64,000 bases of DNA from Pelagimonas sp. GTDB lineage: Bacteria; Pseudomonadota; Alphaproteobacteria; Rhodobacterales; Rhodobacteraceae. Position 1 is the first letter of the stretch; each line of letters begins with the position of its first letter. This document shows positions 17,485-28,218 of this stretch, piece by piece. A model generated the notes under the pieces. It worked only from the letters and a program-made list of their open reading frames with translations. It had not been told where the DNA came from and ran no database searches. The stretch spans positions 1 through 64,000 of the forward strand of contig JAOARX010000037.1 of the NCBI GenBank assembly GCA_025210345.1, given 5' to 3'. A program made the translations under genes and the position numbers.

Positions 17485-17817
17485 ATGCCCCATGCTGAGC
17501 TGAAGTATTCCGCGGATCTGGCGCTGGATGTGCCGGTGGTTCTGCGCGACATCGAGGCGATCATCGCCCGCCATGACAGCGGGGCAGGGGCCTGCAAGGG
17601 GCGTGGTTATGCGGCCTCTGACTATCATCACACGCATCTTCTGGTGACGCTGAACCTGTTGACCAAACCGCATCGGGACGCGGCTTTTTCGCAGGCCCTG
17701 ATGGCGGATATCGAGGCGGGTGTAAAAGCGCATCTGACGCAAAGCTGCCATGTCTCACTGGCGCTGCACTATAGCGACGCCTACTATATCACCAATTTTC
17801 ACGAGGTTCCGGCATGA
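17485..17817 (+). CDS. 5-carboxymethyl-2-hydroxymuconate isomerase (CHMI)-like tautomerase
   Basis: 110 residues from ATG 17485 (GGGAGGG upstream). It begins [12 protein letters not shown], giving the N-terminal Pro used as catalytic base by the tautomerase superfamily, and has [20 protein letters not shown], matching the CHMI family in length and pattern. Members isomerise a homoprotocatechuate ring-cleavage intermediate, but no other catabolic gene is near, so the substrate is unknown. It sits between mraY and murD, 14 bp after the first and overlapping the second by 4 bp, so it is expressed with peptidoglycan genes. Confidence 0.75.
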   Translation: MPHAELKYSADLALDVPVVLRDIEAIIARHDSGAGACKGRGYAASDYHHTHLLVTLNLLTKPHRDAAFSQALMADIEAGVKAHLTQSCHVSLALHYSDAYYITNFHEVPA

Positions 17818-19208
17818 TCCCTGTTCGCGGGTATTCGGGCGCGACGGTCGCTGTTTTGGGGCTTGGGCGCTCGGGCCTGTCCGCGGCGCGGGCGCTGCGC
17901 GAAGGGGGGGCGCGGGTTCTGGCCTGGGATGACACCCCGGCTGCGCGCGAACGGGCCCAGGCCGAAGGGTTTGAAACCGTGGACCCCTGCCGCCATATGG
18001 CAGATCTGGCCTGTCTGATCACCTCGCCGGGGATCCCGCATCTCTATCCCGAACCCAACCGCGTGATCCGCGCGGCGCTGCAAGCCGGGGTGCCGGTGGA
18101 CAATGATATCGGCCTGTTTTTCCAAAGCCTTGGCGAAGGCTGGGAGATGTTTGACCGCGTGCCCAAGGTGATTGCCGTGACTGGGTCAAACGGCAAATCC
18201 ACCACCTCGGCCCTGATCCATCATATCCTTGAATACGCGGGGCGCCCCAGCCAGCTGGCGGGCAATATCGGGCGCGGAGTTCTGGATATTGATCCGCTCG
18301 AAGACGGCTCGGTCGTGGTGCTGGAACTGTCCAGCTATCAGACCGAACTGGCCCGCAGCCTGACCCCGGATGTGGCTGTGTTCACCAATCTTTCACCGGA
18401 CCATCTGGACCGCCACGCCGGGCATGGGGGCTATTACGCCGCGAAACGCCGGCTGTTTGCCGAGGGTGGCCCAAACCGTGCGGTGGTGGGCGTGGATGAA
18501 ATCGAAGGTCAGTTTCTGGCCAATCAACTGACCCATGGGGCGGCGGATGACCGGGTCATTCGCGTGTCTGTCGCGGGCAAGCTGTCGGGGCCGGGGTGGC
18601 ATGTCTTTGCCAAAAAGGGCTTTTTGGCGGAATGGCGCAAGGGTCGACAGGTGGCCAATATTGATCTGCGCGACATCGCTGGTCTGCCCGGCGCGCACAA
18701 CCACCAGAACGCCTGCGCGGCCTATGCGGCCTGCCGCTCCATCGGTCTTGCGCCGCGACACATCGAAGAGGGGCTTCGGTCCTTTGCCGGTCTTCCGCAT
18801 CGCTCGCAGCAGATCGCCGAGGCGGGCGGCGTGCGCTTTATCAATGATTCCAAGGCGACCAATGTCGATGCGGCGCTTAAGGCGCTGATGGCATTCAAGA
18901 ACATCCGTTGGGTTTGCGGTGGTTTGATGAAGGAAGGCGGACTTGAGGCCCTTGCGCCGGGGCTGGAAAATGTGACCAAAGCCTATGTCATCGGGCGCGA
19001 GGCCGAGGGGTTTGCCTTGGGCCTGCCGGGGATCGATGCCGAGATCTGCACGACGATGGCGCGCGCGGTCACCCGTGCGATGGTCGATGCGCAGCCGGGG
19101 GACGTGGTGTTGCTGGCCCCGGCAGCGGCGAGCTTTGACCAATACGACAATTTCGAACTGCGGGGCGACGATTTCACCCGCTGCGTTCTGGAGGGGCTGC
19201 GGGGTTAA
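17814..19208 (+). CDS. murD: UDP-MurNAc-L-alanine:D-glutamate ligase MurD
   Basis: 464 residues. It opens with a Rossmann-like [20 protein letters not shown], then [17 protein letters not shown] as ATP loop, [20 protein letters not shown], and PHRSQQI and [15 protein letters not shown] in the C-terminal domain. MurD adds D-Glu, the step before MurE. The start overlaps the CHMI-like gene (ATGA). Its TAA overlaps the stop of the convergent flavoprotein gene inside TTAA at 19205-19208. Confidence 0.95.
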   Translation: MIPVRGYSGATVAVLGLGRSGLSAARALREGGARVLAWDDTPAARERAQAEGFETVDPCRHMADLACLITSPGIPHLYPEPNRVIRAALQAGVPVDNDIGLFFQSLGEGWEMFDRVPKVIAVTGSNGKSTTSALIHHILEYAGRPSQLAGNIGRGVLDIDPLEDGSVVVLELSSYQTELARSLTPDVAVFTNLSPDHLDRHAGHGGYYAAKRRLFAEGGPNRAVVGVDEIEGQFLANQLTHGAADDRVIRVSVAGKLSGPGWHVFAKKGFLAEWRKGRQVANIDLRDIAGLPGAHNHQNACAAYAACRSIGLAPRHIEEGLRSFAGLPHRSQQIAEAGGVRFINDSKATNVDAALKALMAFKNIRWVCGGLMKEGGLEALAPGLENVTKAYVIGREAEGFALGLPGIDAEICTTMARAVTRAMVDAQPGDVVLLAPAAASFDQYDNFELRGDDFTRCVLEGLRG

Positions 19209-20410
19209 CCTCGGGCGATGTGCTGTCCGGCAGCCCAACCCGATGACCACGCCCATTGAAAGTTAAACCCGCCCAGCCAGCCCGTGACATCGGCTGCTTC
19301 GCCAATGACATAGAGGCCGGGCACGGATTTGGACATCATGGTTTTGGAATCCAGACCGCCAGTGTCAATGCCACCCAGCGTGACCTCGGCGGTGCGATAG
19401 CCTTCGGTTCCGGTGGGTTTCAGCCGCCAGTTCGACAGCGCGTCATGCAGCGCAGATATCCGCGCATCCGACAGATCCCCGGCCTTGCCTGTCAAATCCA
19501 GGCCCGGAATTTCAGCCCCCTGTGCCAGATGATCAACCAGTTTGGGGGGCAGAAAGCGCGACAGAACCGTGGTCAGGGCCTTTTTGCCCTCAGTTCGTCG
19601 CAGGGTCTTCAGCGCCGTGATGAAGTCCTGCCCGTGCAGCAAGTCCAGCGCGATGTCCTGCCCCTCGCGCCAGTAGCTTGAGATTTGCAAGATCGCCGGG
19701 CCGGACAGGCCGCGGTGGGTGAAGAGGGTTGCCTCTTCAAAGGTGGTGTCCCCGGCAGTGGCGCGGGTGGGCAGAGCAAGGCCGGACAGCGGCGCAAACC
19801 GCCCCTTGTCAAAGGTGAACGGCACAAGGGCGGGGCGCAGATCTGTCACGGACAGGCCGAATTGTTTTGCAATATCAAAGGCAAGACCGGTTGCGCCCAT
19901 CTTGGGGATTGATTTGCTGCCGGTGGCAAGCACCAGGTTCCGGGACCGAACGGTGATCGCCTGACCTTTGCGGGTCAGCTGGGTGGCAAAGCCCGTGTCG
20001 GTCTGGGTGACCTGACCCACCTCGGTTTCAAGCCAAAGCTCGGCATCCGCTTGTTTCAACTCATGCACAAGCATATCGACGATCTGTGTCGCCTTGTCGT
20101 CGCAAAACAGCTGGCCCAGCGTTTTCTCATGCCAGGCGATGCCATGGCGATCCACCAATTCGATGAAATCCCACTGGGTATAGCGTTTGAGCGCGGATTT
20201 GTGGAAATGCGGATTGCCGCCCAGATAGCATTCGGGCCCGATGTGCATATTGGTGAAGTTACACCGTCCCCCACCGGAAATGCGGATCTTTTCACCGGGC
20301 TTTTTCGCGTGGTCCACGACAATGGTGTCCGGCCCGGCATGGGCGGCGGCCATCATGCCAGCGGCGCCCGCGCCAAGGATCAGGGTGTGCGTGGTCACAA
20401 AGCGTGTCAT
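19205..20410 (-). CDS. HI0933/BaiN-family FAD-dependent oxidoreductase
   Basis: 401 residues from ATG 20410. An N-terminal dinucleotide-binding motif ([13 protein letters not shown]) is followed by [19 protein letters not shown], the hallmark of the HI0933/YhiN/BaiN flavoprotein family, and by [17 protein letters not shown] at the C-terminus. Biochemical roles of most members are unknown; BaiN acts on bile acids in gut bacteria, which need not apply here. It faces the dcw genes on the opposite strand and ends in a 4-bp overlap with murD. Confidence 0.85.
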   Translation of the reverse strand: MTRFVTTHTLILGAGAAGMMAAAHAGPDTIVVDHAKKPGEKIRISGGGRCNFTNMHIGPECYLGGNPHFHKSALKRYTQWDFIELVDRHGIAWHEKTLGQLFCDDKATQIVDMLVHELKQADAELWLETEVGQVTQTDTGFATQLTRKGQAITVRSRNLVLATGSKSIPKMGATGLAFDIAKQFGLSVTDLRPALVPFTFDKGRFAPLSGLALPTRATAGDTTFEEATLFTHRGLSGPAILQISSYWREGQDIALDLLHGQDFITALKTLRRTEGKKALTTVLSRFLPPKLVDHLAQGAEIPGLDLTGKAGDLSDARISALHDALSNWRLKPTGTEGYRTAEVTLGGIDTGGLDSKTMMSKSVPGLYVIGEAADVTGWLGGFNFQWAWSSGWAAGQHIARG

Positions 20411-20589
20411 GGGCCGCCTTGTGACGCAAAGCGGGGCAGGACACAAAGAGAAACAACACCGCGCGTGTGGCCTCCCGGCGTTAAGACGCCGTTCACCTTA
20501 TAATTCTGGCGAATGGGAAATTTTTCCGCTACACTGTTCGCAGACCCGGAAAACCGGGCACTATCCGAGGCAGTTTGAGCGGTGCTCTC

Positions 20590-21756
20590 ATGACAGAAAT
20601 GGTATTCGGCACGGTCCCCGTGCGCGACAGCGAACCGGTTTTGCCCAAATGGTGGCGGACCGTCGACAAGTGGTCCTTGTCTTGCATCTTGCTGTTGTTT
20701 GGCATGGGCATTTTGCTGGGGCTGGCGGCCTCGGTGCCCCTGGCGGAACGCAATGGGTTGGCGAATTTCCACTATGTCCAGCGGCAGATGCTGTTTGGGG
20801 GCATGGCGATGGCGGTCATGCTGTTTGTCTCGATGCTGGGCCCGCAGATGGTGCGACGGCTGGCGGTGCTGGGATTCTTGCTGGCCTTTCTTGCGCTTGG
20901 GTTGTTGCCGGTGTTTGGCACGGATTTTGGCAAGGGCGCGGTGCGCTGGTACAGTCTTGGCTTTGCTTCGTTGCAACCGTCAGAGTTTCTGAAACCCATG
21001 TTCGTGATTGCCAGCGCGTGGTTGATGGCGTCGGCGATGGAACTTGGGGGGCCTCCGGGGCGGCTCTATAGTTTTGTGCTGATGGTCACGATTGTGCTGA
21101 TGCTGGCGATGCAGCCCGACTTTGGCCAAGCCAGCCTTGTGCTGTTTGGCTGGGGTGTCATGTGGTTTGTGGGCGGCGCGCCGATGATGTTGCTTTTGGG
21201 TCTGGCGGGGCTGGTCGTTCTGGGGGGCATGTTTGCCTATAACGCGTCCGAACACTTTGCCCGGCGGATTGACGGCTTTCTTGCGGCGGATGTGGACCCC
21301 ACCACCCAGTTGGGCTATGCGACGAATGCCATTCGCGAAGGCGGTTTCTTTGGGGTTGGCGTGGGCGAAGGGCAGGTGAAGTGGAGCCTGCCGGATGCGC
21401 ATACGGATTTCATCATTGCCGTCGCGGCCGAGGAATACGGCCTGATCATGGTTCTGGCGATCATTGCGCTGTATTGCATCGTGGTGGTGCGCAGTTTTAT
21501 CCGTCTGATGCGGGAGCGCGATCCGTTTATTCGTCTTGCGGGCACGGGTCTGGCGGCGATGTTCGGCGTGCAGGCGATGATCAACATGGGTGTTGCCGTG
21601 CGGCTGCTGCCTGCAAAGGGCATGACGCTGCCATTTGTCAGCTACGGGGGATCTTCCTTGATTGCCGGGGGATTGGCGGTTGGGATGCTGTTGGCCTTTA
21701 CCCGGTCACGCACACAGGGCGAAGTCGGCGAGATCTTGCGCGCTCGCGGACGGTAA
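20590..21756 (+). CDS. ftsW: Septal peptidoglycan glycosyltransferase FtsW
   Basis: 388 residues from ATG 20590. A SEDS protein with about ten membrane segments; FGKGAVRWYSLGFASLQPSE and the C-terminal LPAKGMTLPFVSYGGSSL are the conserved signatures. It polymerises lipid II at the septum with FtsI. Transcription must restart or read through here because the preceding flavoprotein gene is on the other strand; the 180-bp interval before the start is a likely promoter site. Confidence 0.94.
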   Translation: MTEMVFGTVPVRDSEPVLPKWWRTVDKWSLSCILLLFGMGILLGLAASVPLAERNGLANFHYVQRQMLFGGMAMAVMLFVSMLGPQMVRRLAVLGFLLAFLALGLLPVFGTDFGKGAVRWYSLGFASLQPSEFLKPMFVIASAWLMASAMELGGPPGRLYSFVLMVTIVLMLAMQPDFGQASLVLFGWGVMWFVGGAPMMLLLGLAGLVVLGGMFAYNASEHFARRIDGFLAADVDPTTQLGYATNAIREGGFFGVGVGEGQVKWSLPDAHTDFIIAVAAEEYGLIMVLAIIALYCIVVVRSFIRLMRERDPFIRLAGTGLAAMFGVQAMINMGVAVRLLPAKGMTLPFVSYGGSSLIAGGLAVGMLLAFTRSRTQGEVGEILRARGR

Positions 21757-22015
21757 TCCCATAGCCGCCCCATAGGGGCCGACGCGGTACGGGGGCGGCT
21801 TGGCGGACCCAAATCCGCTTGTTTGGCGTAGTGGGCGCTTTACGCTCTTGAAACAATTAGACTTTCCGCGCCGCTTGCTGTGGCGTGCAAAGCGGATTGC
21901 ACGGCGCTTGGTGCGGATGTCGTGGCCCCGGACAGGGGATGCACAAGGATTTCCGCTGCTAGACGCGGGGCAGAGCTTGGGATATTGAGCGCGCATTGGC
22001 GTAAAGGAGTTCAAC

Positions 22016-23113
22016 ATGGCACAGCGAGCACCCCTGTTGGTGATGGCAGCCGGAGGCACAGGCGGGCATATGTTTCCGGCTCAGGCCTTGGCGGAAACCA
22101 TGTTGGCGCGTGGCTGGCGGGTCAAGCTATCCACGGATGCACGCGGCGCACGCTATGTCGGGGCTTTCCCTGAAGGTGTTGAAATCGAACAGGTTTCAAG
22201 CGCGACTTTCGCCCGCGGCGGGATCTTGGCCAAGGCGATGGTGCCGTTCAGCGTTATGGGGGGCGTTCTCTCCATGGCCTGGCGCATGTTGCGTGACAAA
22301 CCCGACGTGGTCGTGGGCTTTGGCGGCTATCCGTCCATCCCGGCGCTGGGGGCCGCGGTCGCGCTGGGTAAACCACGTTTGATCCACGAACAAAACGGCG
22401 TGCTGGGCAAGGTGAACAAGGTCTTTGCCAAACGTGTGAACGTGATGGCCTGTGGAACCTGGCCAACCGACCTGCCCGAAGGCGTCGAGGGGGTGCATGT
22501 TGGCAACCCGGTGCGCAGCGCGGTGGCCGAGCGTGCGGGGGCTGGCTATATCGCGCCCGGACCCTACCCGATGTCGATCCTGGTGATTGGCGGCTCCCAG
22601 GGGGCACGGGCGCTTTCGGACGTCGTGCCACCTGCGATCGCAGGCCTGCCTCTGGGCATGGTGCAAAACCTGCGTGTCAGCCACCAGGCCCGAGACGAAG
22701 ACGGCGAACGCGTGGCGACCTACTATGCCGAACACGGTGTGAACGCCGATGTGCAAGCCTTTTTCAGCGATATTCCCAACCGCATGAGCGAATGCCAGTT
22801 GGTGATTTCGCGGGCGGGCGCGTCGAGCGTGGCGGATATTTCGGTCATTGGGCGCCCCAGCATTCTGGTGCCGTATCCCTTTGCCACGGGGGATCACCAG
22901 ATGGCGAATGCGCAGGGTCTGGTCGACGCGGGCGCGGCGATCCGCATGCCGGAAAGCCAGATGACCGTCGAAAGCATGCAGGCCGCGATCATGGCGATCT
23001 TGGAAAATGAACAGGGTGCGATCCAGATGTCGAACGCCGCCCTGAGTGTGAGCAAACCCGAGGCCGCCGCTGAGCTGGCCGCCTTGGTCGAGGAATTGGC
23101 AGGCAAAGCATGA
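22016..23113 (+). CDS. murG: UDP-GlcNAc:lipid I GlcNAc transferase MurG
   Basis: 365 residues, GT28 family. The N-terminal [18 protein letters not shown] loop, [27 protein letters not shown] and [14 protein letters not shown] in the C-terminal Rossmann domain are diagnostic. It makes lipid II on the inner membrane. ATG 22016 follows a strong AAAGGAG. The 259 bp between ftsW and murG has no convincing gene. Confidence 0.95.
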   Translation: MAQRAPLLVMAAGGTGGHMFPAQALAETMLARGWRVKLSTDARGARYVGAFPEGVEIEQVSSATFARGGILAKAMVPFSVMGGVLSMAWRMLRDKPDVVVGFGGYPSIPALGAAVALGKPRLIHEQNGVLGKVNKVFAKRVNVMACGTWPTDLPEGVEGVHVGNPVRSAVAERAGAGYIAPGPYPMSILVIGGSQGARALSDVVPPAIAGLPLGMVQNLRVSHQARDEDGERVATYYAEHGVNADVQAFFSDIPNRMSECQLVISRAGASSVADISVIGRPSILVPYPFATGDHQMANAQGLVDAGAAIRMPESQMTVESMQAAIMAILENEQGAIQMSNAALSVSKPEAAAELAALVEELAGKA

Positions 23114-23142
23114 GAGATCTGGAAACCAAACGGGGTGTCGCG

Positions 23143-24537
23143 ATGAACGGAGCAACCAAACTGCCGGGTGATGTGGGCCCGATCCATTTTGTTGGCATCG
23201 GCGGCATTGGCATGTCGGGCATCGCCGAGGTGCTTTTGAACCATGGCTATGTGGTGCAGGGGTCGGATCTGAAGGAAACCAAGATCACCCAGCGCCTGAC
23301 CGAACTGGGCGCGCATATCTTTTACGGACAGAAATCCGACAACCTGGAAGCGGCCGAAGTGGTCGTGATCTCATCCGCGATCAAACCCGGCAACCCCGAG
23401 TTGGACGAAGCGCGCCGTCGGGGGCTTCCGGTCGTGCGCCGCGCCGAAATGCTGGCCGAGCTGATGCGCCTGAAATCCAACATTGCCGTGGCGGGGACGC
23501 ATGGCAAAACCACCACCACCACCATGGTGGCGACCCTGTTGGATGCGGGCAATTTCGATCCGACCGTTGTGAATGGCGGGATCATCCATGCGTATGGCTC
23601 AAACGCCCGGATGGGCGAGGGGGAATGGATGGTGGTCGAAGCGGATGAAAGCGACGGCACGTTCAACCGTCTGCCCGCGACCATTGCCATCGTCACCAAC
23701 ATCGACCCCGAGCACATGGAGCATTGGGGCACGATCGAGAACCTGCGCAAGGGCTTTTATGATTTCGTGTCCAACATCCCGTTCTACGGATTGGCGGTTT
23801 GCTGCACCGATCACCCCGAAGTGCAGGCCCTGGTGGGCAAAGTGACCGATCGCCGCGTTGTGACCTATGGCTTTAACGCGCAGGCAGACGTGCGGGCGAT
23901 CAACCTGCACTACAAGGCGGGCGTCGCGCATTTCGACATCGAATTCCAGGTCGAAGGTCAGGTGGTCGAGGGCTGCACCTTGCCCATGCCGGGTGACCAC
24001 AACGTGTCGAATGCCCTGTCTGCCGTGGCCGTCGCGCGCCATCTGGGCATGACCGGCGAAGAGATCCGTGACGCGCTGGCCAATTTCGGAGGCGTCAACC
24101 GGCGCTTTACCAAGGTAGGTGAGGTGAACGGCGTGACCATCATCGACGATTACGGCCACCACCCGGTTGAAATCGCCGCCGTGCTCAAGGCGGCGCGGCA
24201 GGCCTCTGAGGGGCGCGTGATCGCGGTCCATCAGCCCCACCGCTATTCGCGGTTGCATCACCATTTCGAAGAGTTCTGCACCTGTTTTAACGAAGCGGAT
24301 GTGGTCGCCATCGCCGAGGTGTTTGCCGCAGGTGAGCAGCCCATTGAAGGGGCGGGGCGCGATGATCTGGTGGCCGGGCTTGTCCGCCACGGCCATCGCC
24401 ACGCACGTGCATTGCAAAACGAGGACGATCTGGAACGTCTTGTGCGAGAACAGGCGCAGCCCGGGGATATGGTGGTGTGCCTTGGGGCGGGGACGATCTC
24501 GGCCTGGGCCAATGCCCTGCCGGCGCGCCTGACCTAG
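23143..24537 (+). CDS. murC: UDP-MurNAc:L-alanine ligase MurC
   Basis: 464 residues from ATG 23143, which gives the family N-terminus [20 protein letters not shown]; an ATG at 23110 overlapping the murG stop would add 11 residues and cannot be excluded. Motifs: [53 protein letters not shown] and [10 protein letters not shown]. MurC adds the first amino acid of the stem peptide. An intrinsic terminator and a dispersed repeat follow, so murC probably ends this transcript. Confidence 0.95.
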   Translation: MNGATKLPGDVGPIHFVGIGGIGMSGIAEVLLNHGYVVQGSDLKETKITQRLTELGAHIFYGQKSDNLEAAEVVVISSAIKPGNPELDEARRRGLPVVRRAEMLAELMRLKSNIAVAGTHGKTTTTTMVATLLDAGNFDPTVVNGGIIHAYGSNARMGEGEWMVVEADESDGTFNRLPATIAIVTNIDPEHMEHWGTIENLRKGFYDFVSNIPFYGLAVCCTDHPEVQALVGKVTDRRVVTYGFNAQADVRAINLHYKAGVAHFDIEFQVEGQVVEGCTLPMPGDHNVSNALSAVAVARHLGMTGEEIRDALANFGGVNRRFTKVGEVNGVTIIDDYGHHPVEIAAVLKAARQASEGRVIAVHQPHRYSRLHHHFEEFCTCFNEADVVAIAEVFAAGEQPIEGAGRDDLVAGLVRHGHRHARALQNEDDLERLVREQAQPGDMVVCLGAGTISAWANALPARLT

Positions 24538-24551
24538 GCCAAGACCGCAAA

Positions 24552-24596
24552 GGGGGCGCTGCCCCCCTCCCTTCGGGTTCCCCCCGGGATATTTTT
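24552..24596 (+). repeat. CCCCGGGATATTT intergenic element, copy 1
   Basis: A GGGGGCGCTGCCCCC hairpin (24552-24566) is followed by a short spacer and CCCCCGGGATATTTTT (24581-24596). The same two-part pattern recurs near 44376, 53686 and 60201 in this window. Confidence 0.8.
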
Positions 24597-24605
24597 GACC
24601 CAAAG

Positions 24606-24640
24606 AAACGGGGTGCTTGTTTTACAGGTGCCCCGTTTTC
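24606..24640 (+). terminator. Intrinsic terminator after murC
   Basis: Stem AAACGGGG (24606-24613)/CCCCGTTT (24631-24638) followed by TTC; the flanking A and T runs allow it to work on both strands. Confidence 0.65.
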
Positions 24641-24685
24641 GTTGGGGCAAGTTGGCTGAGGGCGGATCGTTTTTGATGCAGGTCA

Positions 24686-25200
24686 TTGGTGGGAGGGGAT
24701 TGCTATGTTCTGGGCGCGGTTTTGACGGTTGTCACGGTGGTCGGGGTTTTCGAAAGTCTGGGACTGGCGGCTTTGTTCAAGGCGATTGAACTGGCGGGAT
24801 TGGCAGTGGTGGTCTGGGCTGGACCAGGGCAGATCCCGTCGCCGTCCTGCCCGCGCAGGTCCCCTGGACAGGCATCGGTGCAGGGGCAGTGATGGCGTTC
24901 TTTGCGTTTATCGGTTTCGAGGAAATCGCAAACATGGCCGAAGAGGTGCGGGACCTGGAACGCATATTGACCAGGGCCGCGATGCGGGGGGACAATTGTT
25001 GATCTGGCGGGGTCTGAACAGCCTCTGGCGCTGGTCTGGTCGTCGCGCATGGGCGGGCTGGGTTCTTGTCGCTCATTGCCGTATTTGCAGCGCTGAACGG
25101 GGTTCTTGCGCAGATCGTCATGGCCAATCGCATGCTGTTTGGACTGGGCGGGACAAGCCCCGCGCTGGCAGCGATTGCCCTGTTGGTCTCGTTCCTATAG
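24686..25200 (+). pseudogene. Decayed APC-family amino acid permease
   Basis: Three fragments in different frames read as consecutive parts of an amino acid permease: VTVVGVFESLGLAALFKAIE (from about 24720), MAFFAFIGFEEIANMAEEVR (from 24892; the family's FxGFE..NLAEE region) and LIAVFAALNGVLAQIVMANR with MLFGLG (about 25060-25140), ending in TAG at 25200. The N-terminal part and the C-terminal third are missing. At least two frame changes and one stop (TGA after NC near 25000) separate the pieces. Confidence 0.75.
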
Positions 25201-25230
25201 ACCAAAGGGCGATTGCCGAGAGGAGCGCCC

Positions 25231-25503
25231 ATGACCATTTCCATGATGCTGGCCTGTGCGTGGCTGTTGCTGGCCAATCTGGCCGGGTCTTTCCCGTCGA
25301 AAGACAACCACTGGAGCCGTGCCTATGTTCTGATGAGCCTGGGCACGCCTTTGATGATCTGGGTGTTTTGGGAAAACGGGCCGTGGTTGGGGCTGTTGGT
25401 TCTGGCTGCGGCGCTCAGCGTGTTTCGCTGGCCCGCGATCTATGCATGGCGGCGGGTGCGCGCCCGGTTTGGGGCCGCGTCAGACAAGTCGCCCCGAGCC
25501 TAA
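25231..25503 (+). CDS. DUF2484 family membrane protein
   Basis: 90 residues from ATG 25231 (GAGAGG upstream). It has two or three hydrophobic segments and the conserved GSFPSKDNHWSRAYVL motif of DUF2484, a small family I know from Rhodobacterales, where it typically sits between murC and murB, as here. Function unknown; conservation of position suggests an envelope role. Its stop codon overlaps the convergent Hint gene's stop (CTAA at 25500-25503). Confidence 0.82.
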   Translation: MTISMMLACAWLLLANLAGSFPSKDNHWSRAYVLMSLGTPLMIWVFWENGPWLGLLVLAAALSVFRWPAIYAWRRVRARFGAASDKSPRA

Positions 25504-26792
25504 GCGATGGCTCGTAGCGCGGGCACATCGGGCGTGCTGCGCGGCGCCAGATCAGCGATCTGACGCGACAGCAGCCGGGCTTCGTACCCCTTTGCCTGAA
25601 GTCGGCACAGCCCGTCGTTTTGCATCTTGCGCAGGGCACTTTTGGACAGGCTGCGCGACAGGGCCGCGCGAGAGCGCAGGCTGAGCGCGCCAAGCGCCTG
25701 TTCCCCGGGGAAATAGCTTTCGCTCCAGCTGTCATTGGCCAGCACCATATCGTGTCTGGCCAGCATAAGGTGATAATAGGTGACCGGGGCGTCCGAGCGT
25801 TCCAGCAAAACGTCCGTTCCGTTCACAAGCTGCCGCGCGGGGGCCAGAATTTCGGCGCTGCCGCAAAGCATCTCGGGCAGGTGGCCCGTCAGCAGCATCC
25901 GGTGCGCGGGGGACACCAACAGGTCACGGCTGGTTCCCAGGACCCCTTTGCGAAAGCGCACATGGGTGTGGCGTCCGCCGATATGTGTGGTCGCGCTGAT
26001 CCACAAAACAGGCTGCCAACCGTTGTCATGGGTTTGAACCAGATCCCCGGCCTGCAGGCGCTCGATCGCCACGGGTCCGCGCGGGGTTTCGATCAGCGTG
26101 CCGGGAAGGAAACAGGTGGGCGTGCCCCCATCCGAAAACCCAATGTGCAAAATGCCGTCGCCGTGGTCGTTGACATCGTTGTTTTCAATGTCCAGCACCG
26201 CAGCCCCATTGCCTGAGGCGGCGGGCTCGATCACGGTGCCACTGCCGTTGGTGACGCCAAGCGTTGCATTGCCCGTGTAGCCGTTGGCAAACTGGATGTC
26301 CTCATAGATCACATCCATGATGAACCCGCCGTTGGGTGTCCCATCGGGGTTGGTGCGCGCGGTCAGGACGACCTGAAACGAATTGGTCCCCGATGCATTC
26401 GCGGTGGAATAGGGGGCGGCATCCAGCCAGGTGATGGTAAACGTGCCCGCGACCGGGTCTTCGTCCCAATAGATTTCACCGCCTTTGCGCAGGTCATAGT
26501 CTGTCCAAAGCGGGGCGATGGCGGGTTGGCTTAGGCCCGCGATGCCTGAGGGGGTATAGGCCGTGTTGGGCGATCCAAAGGTGATCAGCCCATTGGTGTT
26601 CAGATAGAGGCCGGTATAAGACGTGCCGAAAAAGTCGATCCCCGCCGGTCCAAAGACCGAAGTGACATCGATATAAAGCGATCCATCGTCCAGATTGCCG
26701 GTGCGCGGCAGGCTTCCGCTGAAGAAAACACTGCTAAACGTGTTTTCCCCGTACCCTGCGGGTCCGCCCAGTCCTGTGGTCATCGTTGGCAT
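25500..26792 (-). CDS. NIDO-like domain plus Hint domain protein
   Basis: 430 residues without an obvious signal peptide. Residues about 25-210 resemble a nidogen-like extracellular domain (LYLNTNGLITFG, PLWTDYDLR, NSFQVVLTA). A Hint domain starts at CFLPGTLIETPRGPVAIERL with the catalytic Cys and contains VSPAHRMLLTG, the conserved His-bearing block. Hint domains cleave autocatalytically like inteins and hedgehog proteins. Roseobacters carry many such presumed secreted Hint proteins. It is inserted between DUF2484 and murB on the strand opposite to the dcw genes, ending in a 4-bp convergent overlap. Confidence 0.83.
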   Translation of the reverse strand: MPTMTTGLGGPAGYGENTFSSVFFSGSLPRTGNLDDGSLYIDVTSVFGPAGIDFFGTSYTGLYLNTNGLITFGSPNTAYTPSGIAGLSQPAIAPLWTDYDLRKGGEIYWDEDPVAGTFTITWLDAAPYSTANASGTNSFQVVLTARTNPDGTPNGGFIMDVIYEDIQFANGYTGNATLGVTNGSGTVIEPAASGNGAAVLDIENNDVNDHGDGILHIGFSDGGTPTCFLPGTLIETPRGPVAIERLQAGDLVQTHDNGWQPVLWISATTHIGGRHTHVRFRKGVLGTSRDLLVSPAHRMLLTGHLPEMLCGSAEILAPARQLVNGTDVLLERSDAPVTYYHLMLARHDMVLANDSWSESYFPGEQALGALSLRSRAALSRSLSKSALRKMQNDGLCRLQAKGYEARLLSRQIADLAPRSTPDVPALRAIA

Positions 26793-27120
26793 GATCCGCT
26801 CCTAGTTACGTCACAAGGGTCACTTTGCCTAAAATGCAGGGAATATTTGTGGGGGAATTGCGGTGATTTCTCGGAAATTCGGAATCGCGCGCGGGCAGGT
26901 CGCTTTGAATTAAGGCAGGTTTTCCGCATGAAACCCGACCTCGGGCGTGCGATGGCGGCATGGTTTTGCCCGATTGTCTCACAGGGATGAGCGGCGGCGG
27001 CCGGTGGCGTCCCCCGGGTATAGGGGCGGTGCGCGCCCCCCTACGCACAGGGGCAGATATGACCCAATTGATCCGGGCTTCCCCCTTGCCCTTTCAGTCG
27101 CGGCCTTCTAGCACGGGGAT

Positions 27121-28044
27121 ATGACACAGCTACCCGAAACCCGGGGTCGTTTGACCCAAGATCGTCCGTTGAACTCCTTGACCTGGCTGCGCGTGGGCGG
27201 ACCCGCGGATTGGTTGTATCAGCCCGCCGATCTTGACGATCTCGCGGCGTTTCTGGCGGCTTTGGACACATCTATTGCGGTGTTCCCGATGGGTGTGGGC
27301 AGCAATCTGATTGTGCGCGACGGGGGGATCCGGGCTTTGGTCATTCGCCTCGGGCGCGGCTTTAACGACATCCGCATTGAGGGCAATCGCGTCATCGCGG
27401 GCGCGGCTGCGCTGGATGCCCATGTGGCGAAAAAGGCCGCAGAGGCCGGCGTGGACCTGACCTTTCTGCGCACCATTCCCGGCAGCATCGGCGGGGCGCT
27501 GCGGATGAATGCAGGCTGCTATGGCTCCTATGTTGCCGATCATTTCATCGAGGCCACGGCCGTCACGCGCACGGGCGAAGTTGTGACGCTAAGCGCCGAT
27601 CAGCTCAGGTTTGAGTACCGCCAGACCGATCTGCCCGAGGATTGGGTGATCACCCAGGTGGTGTTTGAGGGCGCTTTGGGCGATCCCCAAGCACTGGCGG
27701 CGCGGATGGAGGCACAGTTGAAGAAACGTGACGAAACCCAACCCACCAAGGACCGCACCGCTGGCAGCACCTTTCGCAACCCGGCCGGGTTTTCCAGTAC
27801 CGGCAAATCAGATGACACGCATGATCTGAAAGCCTGGAAGGTGATCGACGACGCGGGCATGCGCGGCGCAACCATAGGTGGCGCACAGATGAGCCCCAAA
27901 CATTCCAACTTTTTGGTCAATACCGGCGAGGCCACGGCGGCGGATCTTGAGGCGTTGGGGGAAGAAGTGCGAAAAAAGGTTTTCCAAAACAGCTCAATAG
28001 AGTTACAGTGGGAAATCATGCGGGTCGGTGAACCCGGCGAATAA
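27121..28044 (+). CDS. murB: UDP-N-acetylenolpyruvoylglucosamine reductase MurB
   Basis: 307 residues, with the FAD-binding [33 protein letters not shown], the [10 protein letters not shown] catalytic stretch and [10 protein letters not shown]. It reduces UDP-GlcNAc-enolpyruvate to UDP-MurNAc with NADPH. A promoter is needed in the 328 bp between it and the divergently transcribed Hint gene (26793-27120); I see no operator there. Confidence 0.95.
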   Translation: MTQLPETRGRLTQDRPLNSLTWLRVGGPADWLYQPADLDDLAAFLAALDTSIAVFPMGVGSNLIVRDGGIRALVIRLGRGFNDIRIEGNRVIAGAAALDAHVAKKAAEAGVDLTFLRTIPGSIGGALRMNAGCYGSYVADHFIEATAVTRTGEVVTLSADQLRFEYRQTDLPEDWVITQVVFEGALGDPQALAARMEAQLKKRDETQPTKDRTAGSTFRNPAGFSSTGKSDDTHDLKAWKVIDDAGMRGATIGGAQMSPKHSNFLVNTGEATAADLEALGEEVRKKVFQNSSIELQWEIMRVGEPGE

Positions 28045-28218
28045 GAGACGGGCAGGCGTGGGTTCACGCCGAGCAACGTTAAGAAAAAGCAGGGAAAACC
28101 CTGTGTCGGCCGGACATCGCATCGCAATAGGGCAATTACAGGCGCTCTTGAAAAACTCTACGTGGGCGGCATCGTTTCGGATGTTGATCTGCGGATGTGG
28201 CTGAGGCTTATGGTGATA

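Noticed and set aside
21800-21988. A 62-codon open frame between ftsW and murG
   Set aside because: TTG start without a ribosome site, Arg-rich translation and no recognisable family.
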